NCBI GenBank assembly: GCA_000989955.1 | Contig: LBTE01000006.1 | Coordinates: 183,944 to 247,943 of the forward strand | Source of the DNA: a candidate division TM6 bacterium GW2011_GWF2_37_49 | Lineage (GTDB): Bacteria; Babelota; Babeliae; Babelales; RVW-14 | Length of the DNA stretch: 64,000 nt | Direction of reading: 5' to 3' | In this document: piece by piece, positions 1 to 8,902 of the stretch | Layout of the letters: every line of letters starts with the position of its first letter | Numbering within the stretch: the first letter of the stretch is position 1 | Translations under genes and position numbers: made by a program | The notes under the pieces: generated by a model | What the model saw: the letters and a program-made list of their open reading frames with translations, nothing else | Told to the model about the DNA's origin: nothing | Database searches by the model: none

Positions 1-1113
1 AATTGATTTAGAAACAGTTTTTTGTTTTGAAAGCTCCGTTTCTGCATGAATTTTTGCCAGCTTTATAAGGTTGGCAAAATGTCCTTCTGTAGGAATTATT
101 AGCGATACTGATTGTGATTTGCACTGCAATTCCGATAAAAACGTTTCGTACAAACTTTTTATTTCGGCTTTAATTTGAAAATTTACAAGAATAACTGCTG
201 AAGCCGGATTTTCTCTGTAATAACTTTCAAAGTAACTTAGATACTCGGGCTTTAGCTCATTTGTAACTTGAAAATAAAAAACTTCTTTTTTCGTAAGCAC
301 ACTTCCACGTTCTTTAAATAAAAATAAAGCCTGATTGTCCGGAGTTAAAAACCAAATATCCCGGTATTCAAGACTTGCACCAGATGCTGTTTTCGAGCTT
401 AGCATGTCAAATATATTCTTAAATGCCTGCCGATATTCATTCAATTTTTGGGATTGTTCAAACTCCATGTTTTTATTATGTTGTTCAATTAACTTTGAAA
501 TTTGATTCAAAAATTTGTGAGAATCAGATTTCAAGGCGAGTTTTGCAAGTTCCAATCGCTCAATGTAGGCTTGAATATCGAAGTCGGGCCTACATTTTCC
601 AGCACAAATACCCATGTGATAAAAGATGCATCCATTCGCAATTTTCTTTTTACAGAGCTTTAATCTGAATGTTTTTATTAAAAAATCATAAACTCTGCGA
701 GCGGATGTTTTTTCTATAAATGGCCCGAAATATGTACCTTTTTGCTTTTGATTCCGCACCATTTTTAGTTCAGGCACCTTGTCTGAGGTTATCATGAGAT
801 ATAAAAATGGTTGTCCGGTCTTTAAAAGCACATTAAACTTTGGTTGGTGGCTCTGAATAAGTTTGGCTTCAAGAAGCATAGCTTCGAGCTCTGTTTTTGT
901 GATTAAGTGCTCAAGATGGTCACTGGATGATAGAATAGAAAAGGATTTTAGTTCACAGTCTTTGTTGGAAACATAATCAGAAACACGATTTTTTAAATTT
1001 TTAGCCTTGCCTATGTACAAAACTGTATTTTGTTCATCCCTAAAAAGATAGACCCCTGGTTTATTTGGTAAATTTTTTATTTGTGTTAGGAGGTTTTTAT
1101 TGATAGATTCCAT
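1..1113 (-). CDS. uvrC: UvrABC excinuclease subunit C, N-terminal part (cut by window edge)
   Basis: UvrC makes the two incisions flanking a DNA lesion in nucleotide excision repair. The visible 371 residues begin at ATG 1113 (reverse strand) and stay open to the window edge. A GIY-YIG nuclease domain covers about residues 15-95, with GVY at 20-22, YIGKAKNL at 33-40, Arg43 and Glu77 in the expected catalytic places. A cysteine cluster follows (C154, C162, C170, C174), and then a UVR-type helical motif near 215-232 (MEFEQSQKLNEYRQ) that in the family contacts UvrB. The RNase H-like nuclease and HhH domains would lie off-window. The next gene is divergent. Family assignment is firm; integrity of the C-terminus cannot be judged. 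Confidence 0.93.
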   Translation of the reverse strand, partial: MESINKNLLTQIKNLPNKPGVYLFRDEQNTVLYIGKAKNLKNRVSDYVSNKDCELKSFSILSSSDHLEHLITKTELEAMLLEAKLIQSHQPKFNVLLKTGQPFLYLMITSDKVPELKMVRNQKQKGTYFGPFIEKTSARRVYDFLIKTFRLKLCKKKIANGCIFYHMGICAGKCRPDFDIQAYIERLELAKLALKSDSHKFLNQISKLIEQHNKNMEFEQSQKLNEYRQAFKNIFDMLSSKTASGASLEYRDIWFLTPDNQALFLFKERGSVLTKKEVFYFQVTNELKPEYLSYFESYYRENPASAVILVNFQIKAEIKSLYETFLSELQCKSQSVSLIIPTEGHFANLIKLAKIHAETELSKQKTVSKSI

Positions 1114-1296
1114 GTTTTAATCCGGTTAGGTTAATTTCTCGAGGCTTGTCTCGCATCAGAATTTAAGGATTCATTTTTAAATAAACTTCAAATATAAAAT
1201 ATCTGACTGTTAACAATACTTTCTAGTTTCAAATGTAGCAGTGAGTAATAATTTTGCGAAAATATAAAAAAATAATGTATTTTTTGTTTGCTGCGC

Positions 1297-1302
1297 TATA
1301 AT
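1297..1302 (+). promoter_or_regulatory. Possible -10 element (TATAAT) upstream of the M23 peptidase gene
   Basis: A perfect TATAAT preceded by GC lies 53 bp before the chosen start of the M23 peptidase. No good -35 hexamer sits 16-18 bp upstream, so this is only a plausible promoter core in AT-rich DNA. The rest of the 1114-1333 interval shows nothing else I can name. Confidence 0.35.
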
Positions 1303-1354
1303 TATTCTCTTAAAGGGGTTTATTTGTTTTTATTTGATTATACGGAAGATTTTT

Positions 1355-2572
1355 ATGTTTGCGAATAGCAAGGTTCCTTTTATTGCAATTGGTTTAGTTG
1401 TTGTATGTTGCTTTTGGTTTGTTACAAGCTCTGTATATCGTTATTTTTCATACAATTTGCCACCTCAAATTGAGCTGGCAAATTTCAGCTCAGGAGCTAC
1501 GTTTTGTCGTGAACTTAATTTTGCCGTTTGTGCACATAATATGTACAAAATTTCGGAGATCAAAGTTGTTGTTGACGGAAAAGATGTTGATCTTAAAAAT
1601 GCGCGCTGGGTAGGTTCAAAGAATTTTGAGGTACCAGTTGTTGTTGATGTATCAGGATTTACTGATGGAATGCATCAATTGGAAGTTGGTGCTGTCGATG
1701 CAAGTCATCACAAAAATAAATGTTCGAATAAATTTGAGTTTTATGTTGATAATAGCCCTTTACGAGCTGCTTTTATTGATCCTATTTTTAAAGTTGAGCA
1801 AGGACATACTTTACACATAAAGGTTCAGGCAAATAAAAGGTTAGCAAAGGCGGAAGTTGATTTTAATGCAACAAAATATGAATGTTTTCCTGATTCAAAA
1901 AATTCAACTGTTTATGAGTGCTTTATTCCAATCGATTGTGAACTGCCACCAATAGAATATGTTTTATCTGCAAATCTTGAAGATTGCGTAAAGAATGTAC
2001 TTAAACTTGCAGGACAGGTACAAATTCTAGCTGCTGATTTTCAAAAGCAGAGAGGCTTTACTGTTAAAAAAGAAAAGCTGGAAGAAGAAAAAGAAATTAG
2101 TGCTAGCCAAAAGGTCTTGGACGAGGCATTGGCAAGGTGGCTCGACCAATCTCCAAAAGAAAAGATGTGGCTTGGTCGTTTTGAATTGCCAATAAATTCC
2201 AAGCGAATGACAACACCTTTCGGTGAAATTAGAATGACATCGGAGCTTGGTCGATACATGCACAAAGGCGTTGATTTGATCGATAATCCTAAAGCCGTTG
2301 TTTGGGCAAGCCAGCGTGGCAAGGTTATTATCAAAGATCGTTTCGCAATATCTGGTAATACAGTTGTATTGGATCATGGGTTTGGCGTATTTACGCTTTA
2401 TTTTCACCTGGACAGCTTTGCCGATATTCAAATTGGTGATCTTGTTAAAAAGGGTAATCCAATAGGTCGGCTTGGAATGACAGGCTATGCAAACGGCTAT
2501 CATCTTCATTGGGAGCTGCGTGTTAATAATATAGCAGTAGATCCCATTGAATGGACCAAGAGTATCTACTAA
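1355..2572 (+). CDS. Membrane-anchored M23-family (LytM-type) peptidase
   Basis: Probable peptidoglycan endopeptidase or amidase-activating factor acting in the periplasm. One N-terminal membrane anchor (about residues 8-30) is followed by about 220 residues resembling Ig-like or linker domains, a charged helical stretch (KKEKLEEEKE), and a C-terminal M23 domain from about residue 280. The zinc-binding pattern is visible: HKGVD near residue 303 and the HLH triplet in GYHLHWELR near the end, with a glycine-rich core between. ATG 1355 was chosen because GGAAG lies 6 nt upstream; a TTG at 1334 would add seven residues. It is convergent with the DEG-type protease gene, leaving 9 bp between the stops. 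Substrate specificity is not readable. Confidence 0.85.
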   Translation: MFANSKVPFIAIGLVVVCCFWFVTSSVYRYFSYNLPPQIELANFSSGATFCRELNFAVCAHNMYKISEIKVVVDGKDVDLKNARWVGSKNFEVPVVVDVSGFTDGMHQLEVGAVDASHHKNKCSNKFEFYVDNSPLRAAFIDPIFKVEQGHTLHIKVQANKRLAKAEVDFNATKYECFPDSKNSTVYECFIPIDCELPPIEYVLSANLEDCVKNVLKLAGQVQILAADFQKQRGFTVKKEKLEEEKEISASQKVLDEALARWLDQSPKEKMWLGRFELPINSKRMTTPFGEIRMTSELGRYMHKGVDLIDNPKAVVWASQRGKVIIKDRFAISGNTVVLDHGFGVFTLYFHLDSFADIQIGDLVKKGNPIGRLGMTGYANGYHLHWELRVNNIAVDPIEWTKSIY

Positions 2573-2581
2573 AAATTGCGA

Positions 2582-4228
2582 TTAAGACTCAATGGAACTA
2601 GTTGAATATTTTTCACATAATTGCTTTACAAGATTTGATTCTTGCAAATAATTGGTTTGTGATATGGATTGTTCTTCATCAAGCAAGTCTTTTAGTGGAA
2701 TTGCTGCAAAAAATCCATCTTCTGTTTCAATTGTTAGGTAATCAGGATTTTTTTTGTTACCGGCAAGCACCGCATCTCTAAAATCTTGTACAGTTTTAAC
2801 TTCTATATCGTTAACCATGTTTATTATTGGATTAAAAAATTGGGGTTGATAGTCCAATGCTACTGAACCTGGATAGATGCAAGAAACTATTACTCTTGGC
2901 TCTTGTTGATGCTTTATTTTTGTATATTTTAACATTTTTTGTTTGCAATGACCTTCATTTATAAAATGTTGCAGATGATTTAACGTAAGTTGAGCAACAA
3001 CAATTCCACCAATTCTTTCGAAATCAGGCGCTTCTTGTAACCATGGGTGAAATTCTTTTACCGCAAATTCATCTTCGTTTTTTAGTTGAATTTGCAGTGA
3101 TAATTTTTCTCCATCTCTGTAGATGGTTAAAGAAACTGTGCTTTCAATTTTTAGTTGAGAAATATAATCTGAAACGGCTATTTTAGCATCTCTCCAAGAT
3201 GGATTAATATATCCATACCTGTCTATTTTAAATCCATCGATTTCATAGATTACATCACCTTTTTGAATTTTTGCTTTTTCTGCCAGAGATTTTAATTCTA
3301 CTTCAACAACATAAACTCCTCCATCTGTCGGATTTCCCAAAAATTTAAGCGTCTCTGCCGTTGTGGGTTGTAAGTCGACTCCAAGCAATACTTTTTTTAT
3401 TATTTTTTTTGTAAATAGTGTGTCCAGCGATGTTTTTACCGTGTTTATTGGAATGAAATAGCCTATGCCGTCGCTATTTTCAACTTTTAGTGTTGCAATA
3501 CCAACAACCTTACCATTTTCGTCTAAAAATGGGCCACCGGAATTTCCATGATTGATAGGCGTAGTTGTTTGAGCGCATTCACCAATTTCTCCCATGCTTT
3601 CTCGTCCAGAAATATTGCCAAGGCTTATTTTTAGATTTCTTTGGCCGAGTGGATAACCCATGCACATAACTTTTTGAGATTCTTTTAGCTTGTCGGAATC
3701 GCCTAACTCAAGCGGTGTTATGTTATTTACTTTTAAAAGATCTTTTAGTGATTGCAAACTTGAATCTTTTATTTTTAATAAAGCAAAATCTTTTTCCGGG
3801 AAGCACCCAACAATTTTCACTTCAAAACTTTGATCCCCAAGCGCTGGAAATCTAACTTCGACTACGGGAGCCTCACTTATTACGTGAAAATTAGTTAATA
3901 AATAACCATCATCAGATATAAAAAATCCAGTTCCGGCAACTATGTATTGCTCGCTACCTGTTTTTGACGGATCTGAAAGATTAAAAACATTGACGTATGA
4001 GTAGATTTGTACAACAGAATTTTTATATTTTGAGCAAATATCGGGCCATTTAATTTTGGTATCGAGTACGGATTCGGCTATTGGAGCGCTTTGTTTCTTG
4101 AGATCGGGTGTAGTTTCGTGTGTTGGAACTCTTTGTTGTATTAAGTCATCTGTGTGTTTTGTTCGTTTGCATTGCAATTGTCCTGAAATAGAGAGCAAAA
4201 GCATTGTTGATAATAATTTTTTTATCAT
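2582..4228 (-). CDS. Secreted trypsin-like serine protease with PDZ domains (DEG/HtrA family, DEG9-like layout)
   Basis: Probable envelope protein-quality-control protease. The N-terminus looks like a signal peptide ending at Cys20 (SGQLQC), possibly a lipoprotein. The S1C protease domain covers about residues 65-275 with the full triad: His115 in TNFHV, Asp147 in KDFALLKI and Ser230 in GNSGGP. A first PDZ domain (about 283-385) is followed by a diverged second one (about 395-515). The connecting block with WRDAKIAVSDYISQL and VSLTIYRDGEKL resembles plant and other eukaryotic DEG9-type proteases more than E. coli DegP. ATG 4228 has AAGGA upstream. The 548-residue length suits the DEG9 architecture better than DegP/DegQ. 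Confidence 0.88.
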   Translation of the reverse strand: MIKKLLSTMLLLSISGQLQCKRTKHTDDLIQQRVPTHETTPDLKKQSAPIAESVLDTKIKWPDICSKYKNSVVQIYSYVNVFNLSDPSKTGSEQYIVAGTGFFISDDGYLLTNFHVISEAPVVEVRFPALGDQSFEVKIVGCFPEKDFALLKIKDSSLQSLKDLLKVNNITPLELGDSDKLKESQKVMCMGYPLGQRNLKISLGNISGRESMGEIGECAQTTTPINHGNSGGPFLDENGKVVGIATLKVENSDGIGYFIPINTVKTSLDTLFTKKIIKKVLLGVDLQPTTAETLKFLGNPTDGGVYVVEVELKSLAEKAKIQKGDVIYEIDGFKIDRYGYINPSWRDAKIAVSDYISQLKIESTVSLTIYRDGEKLSLQIQLKNEDEFAVKEFHPWLQEAPDFERIGGIVVAQLTLNHLQHFINEGHCKQKMLKYTKIKHQQEPRVIVSCIYPGSVALDYQPQFFNPIINMVNDIEVKTVQDFRDAVLAGNKKNPDYLTIETEDGFFAAIPLKDLLDEEQSISQTNYLQESNLVKQLCEKYSTSSIES

Positions 4229-4269
4229 AAATTTCCTTAAAATTATCGTGAATCATATAAATTTATTAA

Positions 4270-4569
4270 CTTAATTTTATACTTAAAAGAGACTTTTAAC
4301 AAATGGTTGCGCTATTTCGATGACTTAGTCAGTATAATTTCACTCTGAAATCATTTACGCCTGTATTCATCGGATGTTTCGAAATAGATTGCAGTTTATG
4401 CAGTTTTCGATAAAAACAGTTGAAAGCCCGCTCCAGATCTAACCTGGTAGCTCGCATCGTAAAACTTATTGAATTCTTGGTAAGGCCTATTCCGCCGAGT
4501 GTTTTGATGATTGTGGTGAGTGTATGCGTCTAAATATCGGTGCTTTGATGTGGTGTAAATTGTTGAGGT
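4270..4569 (-). repeat. Intergenic repeat, A-type copy 1
   Basis: A 300-bp element nearly identical to 10093-10392. It fills most of the 386-bp gap between the DEG-type protease and the MutS-like gene, and lies 3' of the latter. Read on the minus strand it contains the family core near 4425-4470 (CGATGCGAGCTACC, then GATCTGGAGCGGGCT), recognisable in diverged form in the B- and C-type copies elsewhere in the window. No ORF of substance. Confidence 0.85.
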
Positions 4570-4614
4570 GTTTCCAGTTATTGAGCTAGAAACCCCATAG
4601 TTTTCTTCTTAACT

Positions 4615-6936
4615 TTACGCGGTCAATCCAATCTCAACACTACCATCCAAAACTTGCTGAGCTTGGTTCAAAAAATCATCGCCAAAGCCCTCTTCTTTCA
4701 ATATCTTGAATGCTACATTCTGATCTGAAATACCACGTTCAAGTTGGAATGGATATTGAATCTTTTCGCCAGGTATATCAACGACAGAAACTTTGTAATT
4801 AGCAAATCGACCGGTTAATTGCTCAAGCGACGTAATGATTTGAAAGTGTGTATTCGTTATGCACATTCCCAGAGGTTGTAATCCCAAAAGGTTAATCAAG
4901 CTATAAGCTGCGGCTCGACCTTCGGCCGGCGTTGTGCCGTTAAAGACTTCATCAACAGCAGCAAGGCCAAACTTGTGTGGCTCAAGTGATTTAAATGTCT
5001 GGTTAACGTCGCGCGCACGCATAACACCTGCTTTGAAGTGTGAATTTCCAGCAGCAATGTCATCAGTGATGTTCAAATACGTTATTATTTTGTGAAATGG
5101 CGTAAATGTCATTTCTTTTGCTGATGCAATTCCCAGGCTCTGGGCCATGATGGCCGACATGATAAACGCTTTTGTTATTGTTGATTTTCCACTGGCATTA
5201 GGCCCGGTGATGATAATATTTTGTGGTTGGCCAAAAAGCTGTCCTGCTGTTAATGAACTTGGAACAACTTTTTCTGAATCAATAAATGGGTTCCAGAAAT
5301 CAATCAGTTTTACAGATGGTGTATCAACTTGAGTAGGATCAATATATATTGGCTGACAAAATGTTACTCGCTTATCTTTAAATTCTTTGCATAACCTAGC
5401 AATCGACATCTGCGCATCAATTTCACCTAGAGTAATCATGGCATCGACAAATTTATCTTTGAGCTCAGCAATCAGTCTGAACGCTACCTCAACACGTTCC
5501 CTGTAAATATTCAATGACGAATATTCGCCGTTAAACGTTTCCTTTTCGAGTAGATCAAACAAATAGTTCATATCTTTCGAGCTTTTCTCAAGTTTATCCA
5601 GATATTCATTGAATGTGATAATACTTGGCATTCTAGAGATAAGCTCATGATTTTTGGAAATAACCTGCGCAACTGCTTTGAGATTATTTATATACTTTGC
5701 AACATAGACTACTTTTTTATAAAAGTGTTTATCATCTCTTTTAAATTCTAAAAGATCACTTATAGTCCAGCAAAGTTCCCATGCCTTGTTGGAAACTTCA
5801 ATTCCGCCTTTTATACCACGGTCAAGACGTGGGTTGCCATCACAAGATTTAGATACAAGCCACATCAAAACACCCAAGCCAGACAACATTGTAAACACAT
5901 TTAAAGTACTTAAATCCTTAGAATCTGGCAGCCTGTTATTGATCCAGTCTGGAATTATTTTTTTTAAATGGTCTTTAACATCGACACCTTTTATTGTGTG
6001 CATTGGAAACGCAACAAACCAGTAGAGCATCAACGCATAAGTCATGTATTGGAAGGCTTTTGTTTGTACCTTCACGCTACGAATAAGGGCTGGATACTTA
6101 TTTACCCAATCTTCCAATTTTTTTATGTGCGCAATCGGAAAGCTTTTGTTTATCCAAGCTTCAAACCTTTTTATGTATGAAACTTGTGAAGTAAAAGGTA
6201 TTTTCATACTACTGAACGGTAGCCTTGCTTTGCCGCGTTCACACTCCCAGTTATTGAAAAATTCTGCATACCAAAAAGAGAGCATAAGATTTTCTGATAC
6301 AACCAGCGCTTTTAACTTCTCGTCAATTTCATTAAAGCAAGCTTCATTTTTAAGCAGATATGATGTGATCGCTTGCTGATTCTCAAGTTTTTTAATATCG
6401 CTTTCAGGGCTAACTAACTTGCGATAAAAAGAAACTCTTCCAGCCTCGGTAACAGTACGATCCAACCTAGACGCCAAATATAATTTTACGTCTGACTTAG
6501 GCCCACATAACAACTCAAGATCAGACCACGTCTTAAAATCCAAAACATCTGTTTGAGTAAACGGATTTTTATCCTCAAACCGGACCAGCAAGTTAAACAT
6601 TGATTGTCGGCGAATGTTTGGATTTGGGTTAAGTAAGCGCTTAAACGTTGCCTTGAGATATGCGTCATATCCTTGTTTTTGGTAAATTTCATAATCAGCC
6701 TCACATTCCCGTCTAAAATCAACATCGTTTAATGTTTTGAAATTTTCCTTGGCAATAGTCTGATAAAAATTTACAGGCTTGGCATCCTTGTTTTCTGCTG
6801 CAACCTCTGCGGTTACAAGCTTATCACAACTATCTGTGGCTGCCGCCGAAACATTTGTTTCGGCGGCAGAACACATCAATAAACACAACATCAATCGAAT
6901 TATTTTATTCCATCCAAATTTAGATTTAATAAACAT
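4615..6936 (-). CDS. Exported or membrane-bound MutS-type ATPase of unknown role
   Basis: The C-terminal third is a MutS-family ATPase: Walker A GPNASGKST at residues 578-586, a MutS-type signature region around GNSHFKAGVMRAR, Walker B ending in Asp662-Glu663 (AAVDEVFNGT), and a His switch in TNTHF. The N-terminus (about 1-34) looks like a signal peptide (LMLCLLMCSAAETNVSA). Two hydrophobic stretches (YMTYALMLYWFVAF and TMLSGLGVLMWLV) lie mid-protein. No mismatch-recognition domain is apparent, so this is not housekeeping MutS. A strong GGAGG lies 6 nt before ATG 6936. Membrane-anchored MutS-like proteins exist in some bacterial phyla, but their function is not established. It lies 30 bp downstream of the S9 peptidase, so the two may be cotranscribed. 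Confidence 0.8.
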   Translation of the reverse strand: MFIKSKFGWNKIIRLMLCLLMCSAAETNVSAAATDSCDKLVTAEVAAENKDAKPVNFYQTIAKENFKTLNDVDFRRECEADYEIYQKQGYDAYLKATFKRLLNPNPNIRRQSMFNLLVRFEDKNPFTQTDVLDFKTWSDLELLCGPKSDVKLYLASRLDRTVTEAGRVSFYRKLVSPESDIKKLENQQAITSYLLKNEACFNEIDEKLKALVVSENLMLSFWYAEFFNNWECERGKARLPFSSMKIPFTSQVSYIKRFEAWINKSFPIAHIKKLEDWVNKYPALIRSVKVQTKAFQYMTYALMLYWFVAFPMHTIKGVDVKDHLKKIIPDWINNRLPDSKDLSTLNVFTMLSGLGVLMWLVSKSCDGNPRLDRGIKGGIEVSNKAWELCWTISDLLEFKRDDKHFYKKVVYVAKYINNLKAVAQVISKNHELISRMPSIITFNEYLDKLEKSSKDMNYLFDLLEKETFNGEYSSLNIYRERVEVAFRLIAELKDKFVDAMITLGEIDAQMSIARLCKEFKDKRVTFCQPIYIDPTQVDTPSVKLIDFWNPFIDSEKVVPSSLTAGQLFGQPQNIIITGPNASGKSTITKAFIMSAIMAQSLGIASAKEMTFTPFHKIITYLNITDDIAAGNSHFKAGVMRARDVNQTFKSLEPHKFGLAAVDEVFNGTTPAEGRAAAYSLINLLGLQPLGMCITNTHFQIITSLEQLTGRFANYKVSVVDIPGEKIQYPFQLERGISDQNVAFKILKEEGFGDDFLNQAQQVLDGSVEIGLTA

Positions 6937-6965
6937 AAAAAACCTCCAAATTTTTCTTGACGATA

Positions 6966-8876
6966 CTAACCCTCACACCTTCCACCAAGGTGCTTTGCCA
7001 AAAACTCTTCGGCGATGGCAAAGAATTTTAAACGATTTTCCGGTTTTGCAAAACCATGGCCTTCGTCAGGAAATAGCACGTACTCGTATGGTAAGCCCTT
7101 TGATTTCATTGCCTGAACTATCTGTTCGGACTCGGCCTGATTAACACGTGGATCATTTGCACCTTGAGCTATCAACATTGGAATTTTGATGTTATCAACC
7201 TTAAACAAGGGTGAACGTGATTTTAAAAATTCAACATCCTTTTCTTGGTCACCAAGCCGTAGATCAAACTGTTTCTTAAAAATGGTCCAGTACGGAGGAA
7301 CAGATGCAAGAAAAGAAACAAGGTTGCTTGGTCCCACAATATCAACTGCACAACAAAATACATCTGGAGTAAATGTTGCACCAACAAGTGCAGCATAGCC
7401 ACCATATGATGCCCCATAAATGGCAATTTTTTTAGGATCAGCGATCACCTGAGCAATTGCCCAATCTACAGCATCTATTAAATCATCATGCATTTTTCCA
7501 CCCCATTCACGATTGCCGGCATTTAAAAATTCTTTTCCATAACCGGTAGAGCCACGGAAGTTCACTTGCAAACAGGCATATCCACGATTGGCAAATAATT
7601 GTACAACTGGATCTGTAGTCCACGCATCACGGAACCAAGGGCCACCATGAACATATAAAACCAATGGCATATTTTCACGTGGCATTCCAAGTGGGCATGT
7701 TAAATACCCATGAATTTTAAGCCCGTCACGAGAAGTAAACGATATTGGCTCCACCGATGACAATTGATATTTATTGAGCTCAGGACAGGATACAAAAAGA
7801 AGTTCTGCTGTTTTAGTTTCTTTATCAAACAAATAAAATTTTTGAGATTGGTTATCATGAATAAAACCAAGAATCCAAAAACGTAGATCAACCGATGCGC
7901 TACTTACAAATAGATCTCCATCATCAACACGAAGCATTGCCTCTAAGACTGGAGCAAATTTAGAATCAAGTGCCGACCAAGAAAACCGCTCTTTCTGCAT
8001 ACAAACGGCCAAAGGTTTTTTATCGAGATCTGAAATAATATTAAATACATCATAAATAGGATCTTGTGCCAAAATTGTTCGGCTTCCAGTTGCACAATCA
8101 AACTCAGTCAATCTAGCTGTATTTGACTCAAAAGAATCAATTAAATACAATTTTTTTCCATCGTGCGAAATTCCAATAACATTGGAATTCATTACATCTT
8201 CGAAGTCCCAGGTCAAGGCAATTTTCCATTCATCTTTTTTTGAGGCGCGAAGCATCAATGAGGCTCCACCATCTGGGTTGGCTATTCGCGCCCCTCTGAC
8301 AACTAAGTAATCATCGACAATCCATGCCACAATGTTACCAGGATTTTTTTCACGCAATTCGATTGTTCCGGTTGAAACATTGAGCTTGTACACATCAAAA
8401 AGCTGAGGGTTTTCCTTGTTCATAGCAATCAAAATCTCGTCAGGAAAATCTTTACTTACTCCGTTAGGGTATGCTTGTATACCATCAAATGGTGTTAAAT
8501 CAATTGTTTTCTCAGTCTCCAAATCTACTCTGTAAATATGCCAATTTTCATCCCCGTTTTTATCTTGTATATACAATAAATACCTATTGTTATACGTCCA
8601 ACAATAAGCTATTATTCCACGATTGGAGTCTTTACTTACAGCGTGTTCATCATTTTGTCCTATCGTCTTTATCCATACGTTTAGTACCCCACTAACTGGT
8701 GCGATGTATGCCAAGTGCTTGCCATTGGGTGAGATCTGAGGCATTGTCTTTTCAGGGTTCCCAAAAAGTACTTCACGTGGGATAAGTGGCGATAAATTTT
8801 GAATACACGGTTCCTTCGCTGTTAATGAACAAACAATAAAACTGAAACTTAAAAATCCAAATATTTTACGAAACAT
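6966..8876 (-). CDS. Secreted S9-family (prolyl oligopeptidase-like) peptidase
   Basis: Serine peptidase of the alpha/beta hydrolase fold, predicted to cleave short peptides outside the cytoplasm. A signal peptide (MFRKIFGFLSFSFIVCSLTA) is followed by a beta-propeller-like region (about 30-370, with WD/Kelch-like repeats) and the catalytic domain from about 385. The nucleophile is in GASYGGY, the Asp in GANDPRVNQ, and the His in DEGHGF. Oxyanion-side motifs HGGPWFRD and NFRGSTGYG are intact. AGGA precedes ATG 8876. At 636 residues it is full length for the acylaminoacyl-peptidase or dipeptidyl-peptidase subgroup. It may feed amino acids to an auxotroph, which is inference. Confidence 0.9.
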   Translation of the reverse strand: MFRKIFGFLSFSFIVCSLTAKEPCIQNLSPLIPREVLFGNPEKTMPQISPNGKHLAYIAPVSGVLNVWIKTIGQNDEHAVSKDSNRGIIAYCWTYNNRYLLYIQDKNGDENWHIYRVDLETEKTIDLTPFDGIQAYPNGVSKDFPDEILIAMNKENPQLFDVYKLNVSTGTIELREKNPGNIVAWIVDDYLVVRGARIANPDGGASLMLRASKKDEWKIALTWDFEDVMNSNVIGISHDGKKLYLIDSFESNTARLTEFDCATGSRTILAQDPIYDVFNIISDLDKKPLAVCMQKERFSWSALDSKFAPVLEAMLRVDDGDLFVSSASVDLRFWILGFIHDNQSQKFYLFDKETKTAELLFVSCPELNKYQLSSVEPISFTSRDGLKIHGYLTCPLGMPRENMPLVLYVHGGPWFRDAWTTDPVVQLFANRGYACLQVNFRGSTGYGKEFLNAGNREWGGKMHDDLIDAVDWAIAQVIADPKKIAIYGASYGGYAALVGATFTPDVFCCAVDIVGPSNLVSFLASVPPYWTIFKKQFDLRLGDQEKDVEFLKSRSPLFKVDNIKIPMLIAQGANDPRVNQAESEQIVQAMKSKGLPYEYVLFPDEGHGFAKPENRLKFFAIAEEFLAKHLGGRCEG

Positions 8877-8902
8877 AATTTTCCTATTTTTATTTTTAAC
8901 AT

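Noticed and set aside
4615..6936. Housekeeping mutS or mutS2
   Set aside because: No mismatch-binding or Smr domain is seen, and the N-terminus looks like a signal peptide.
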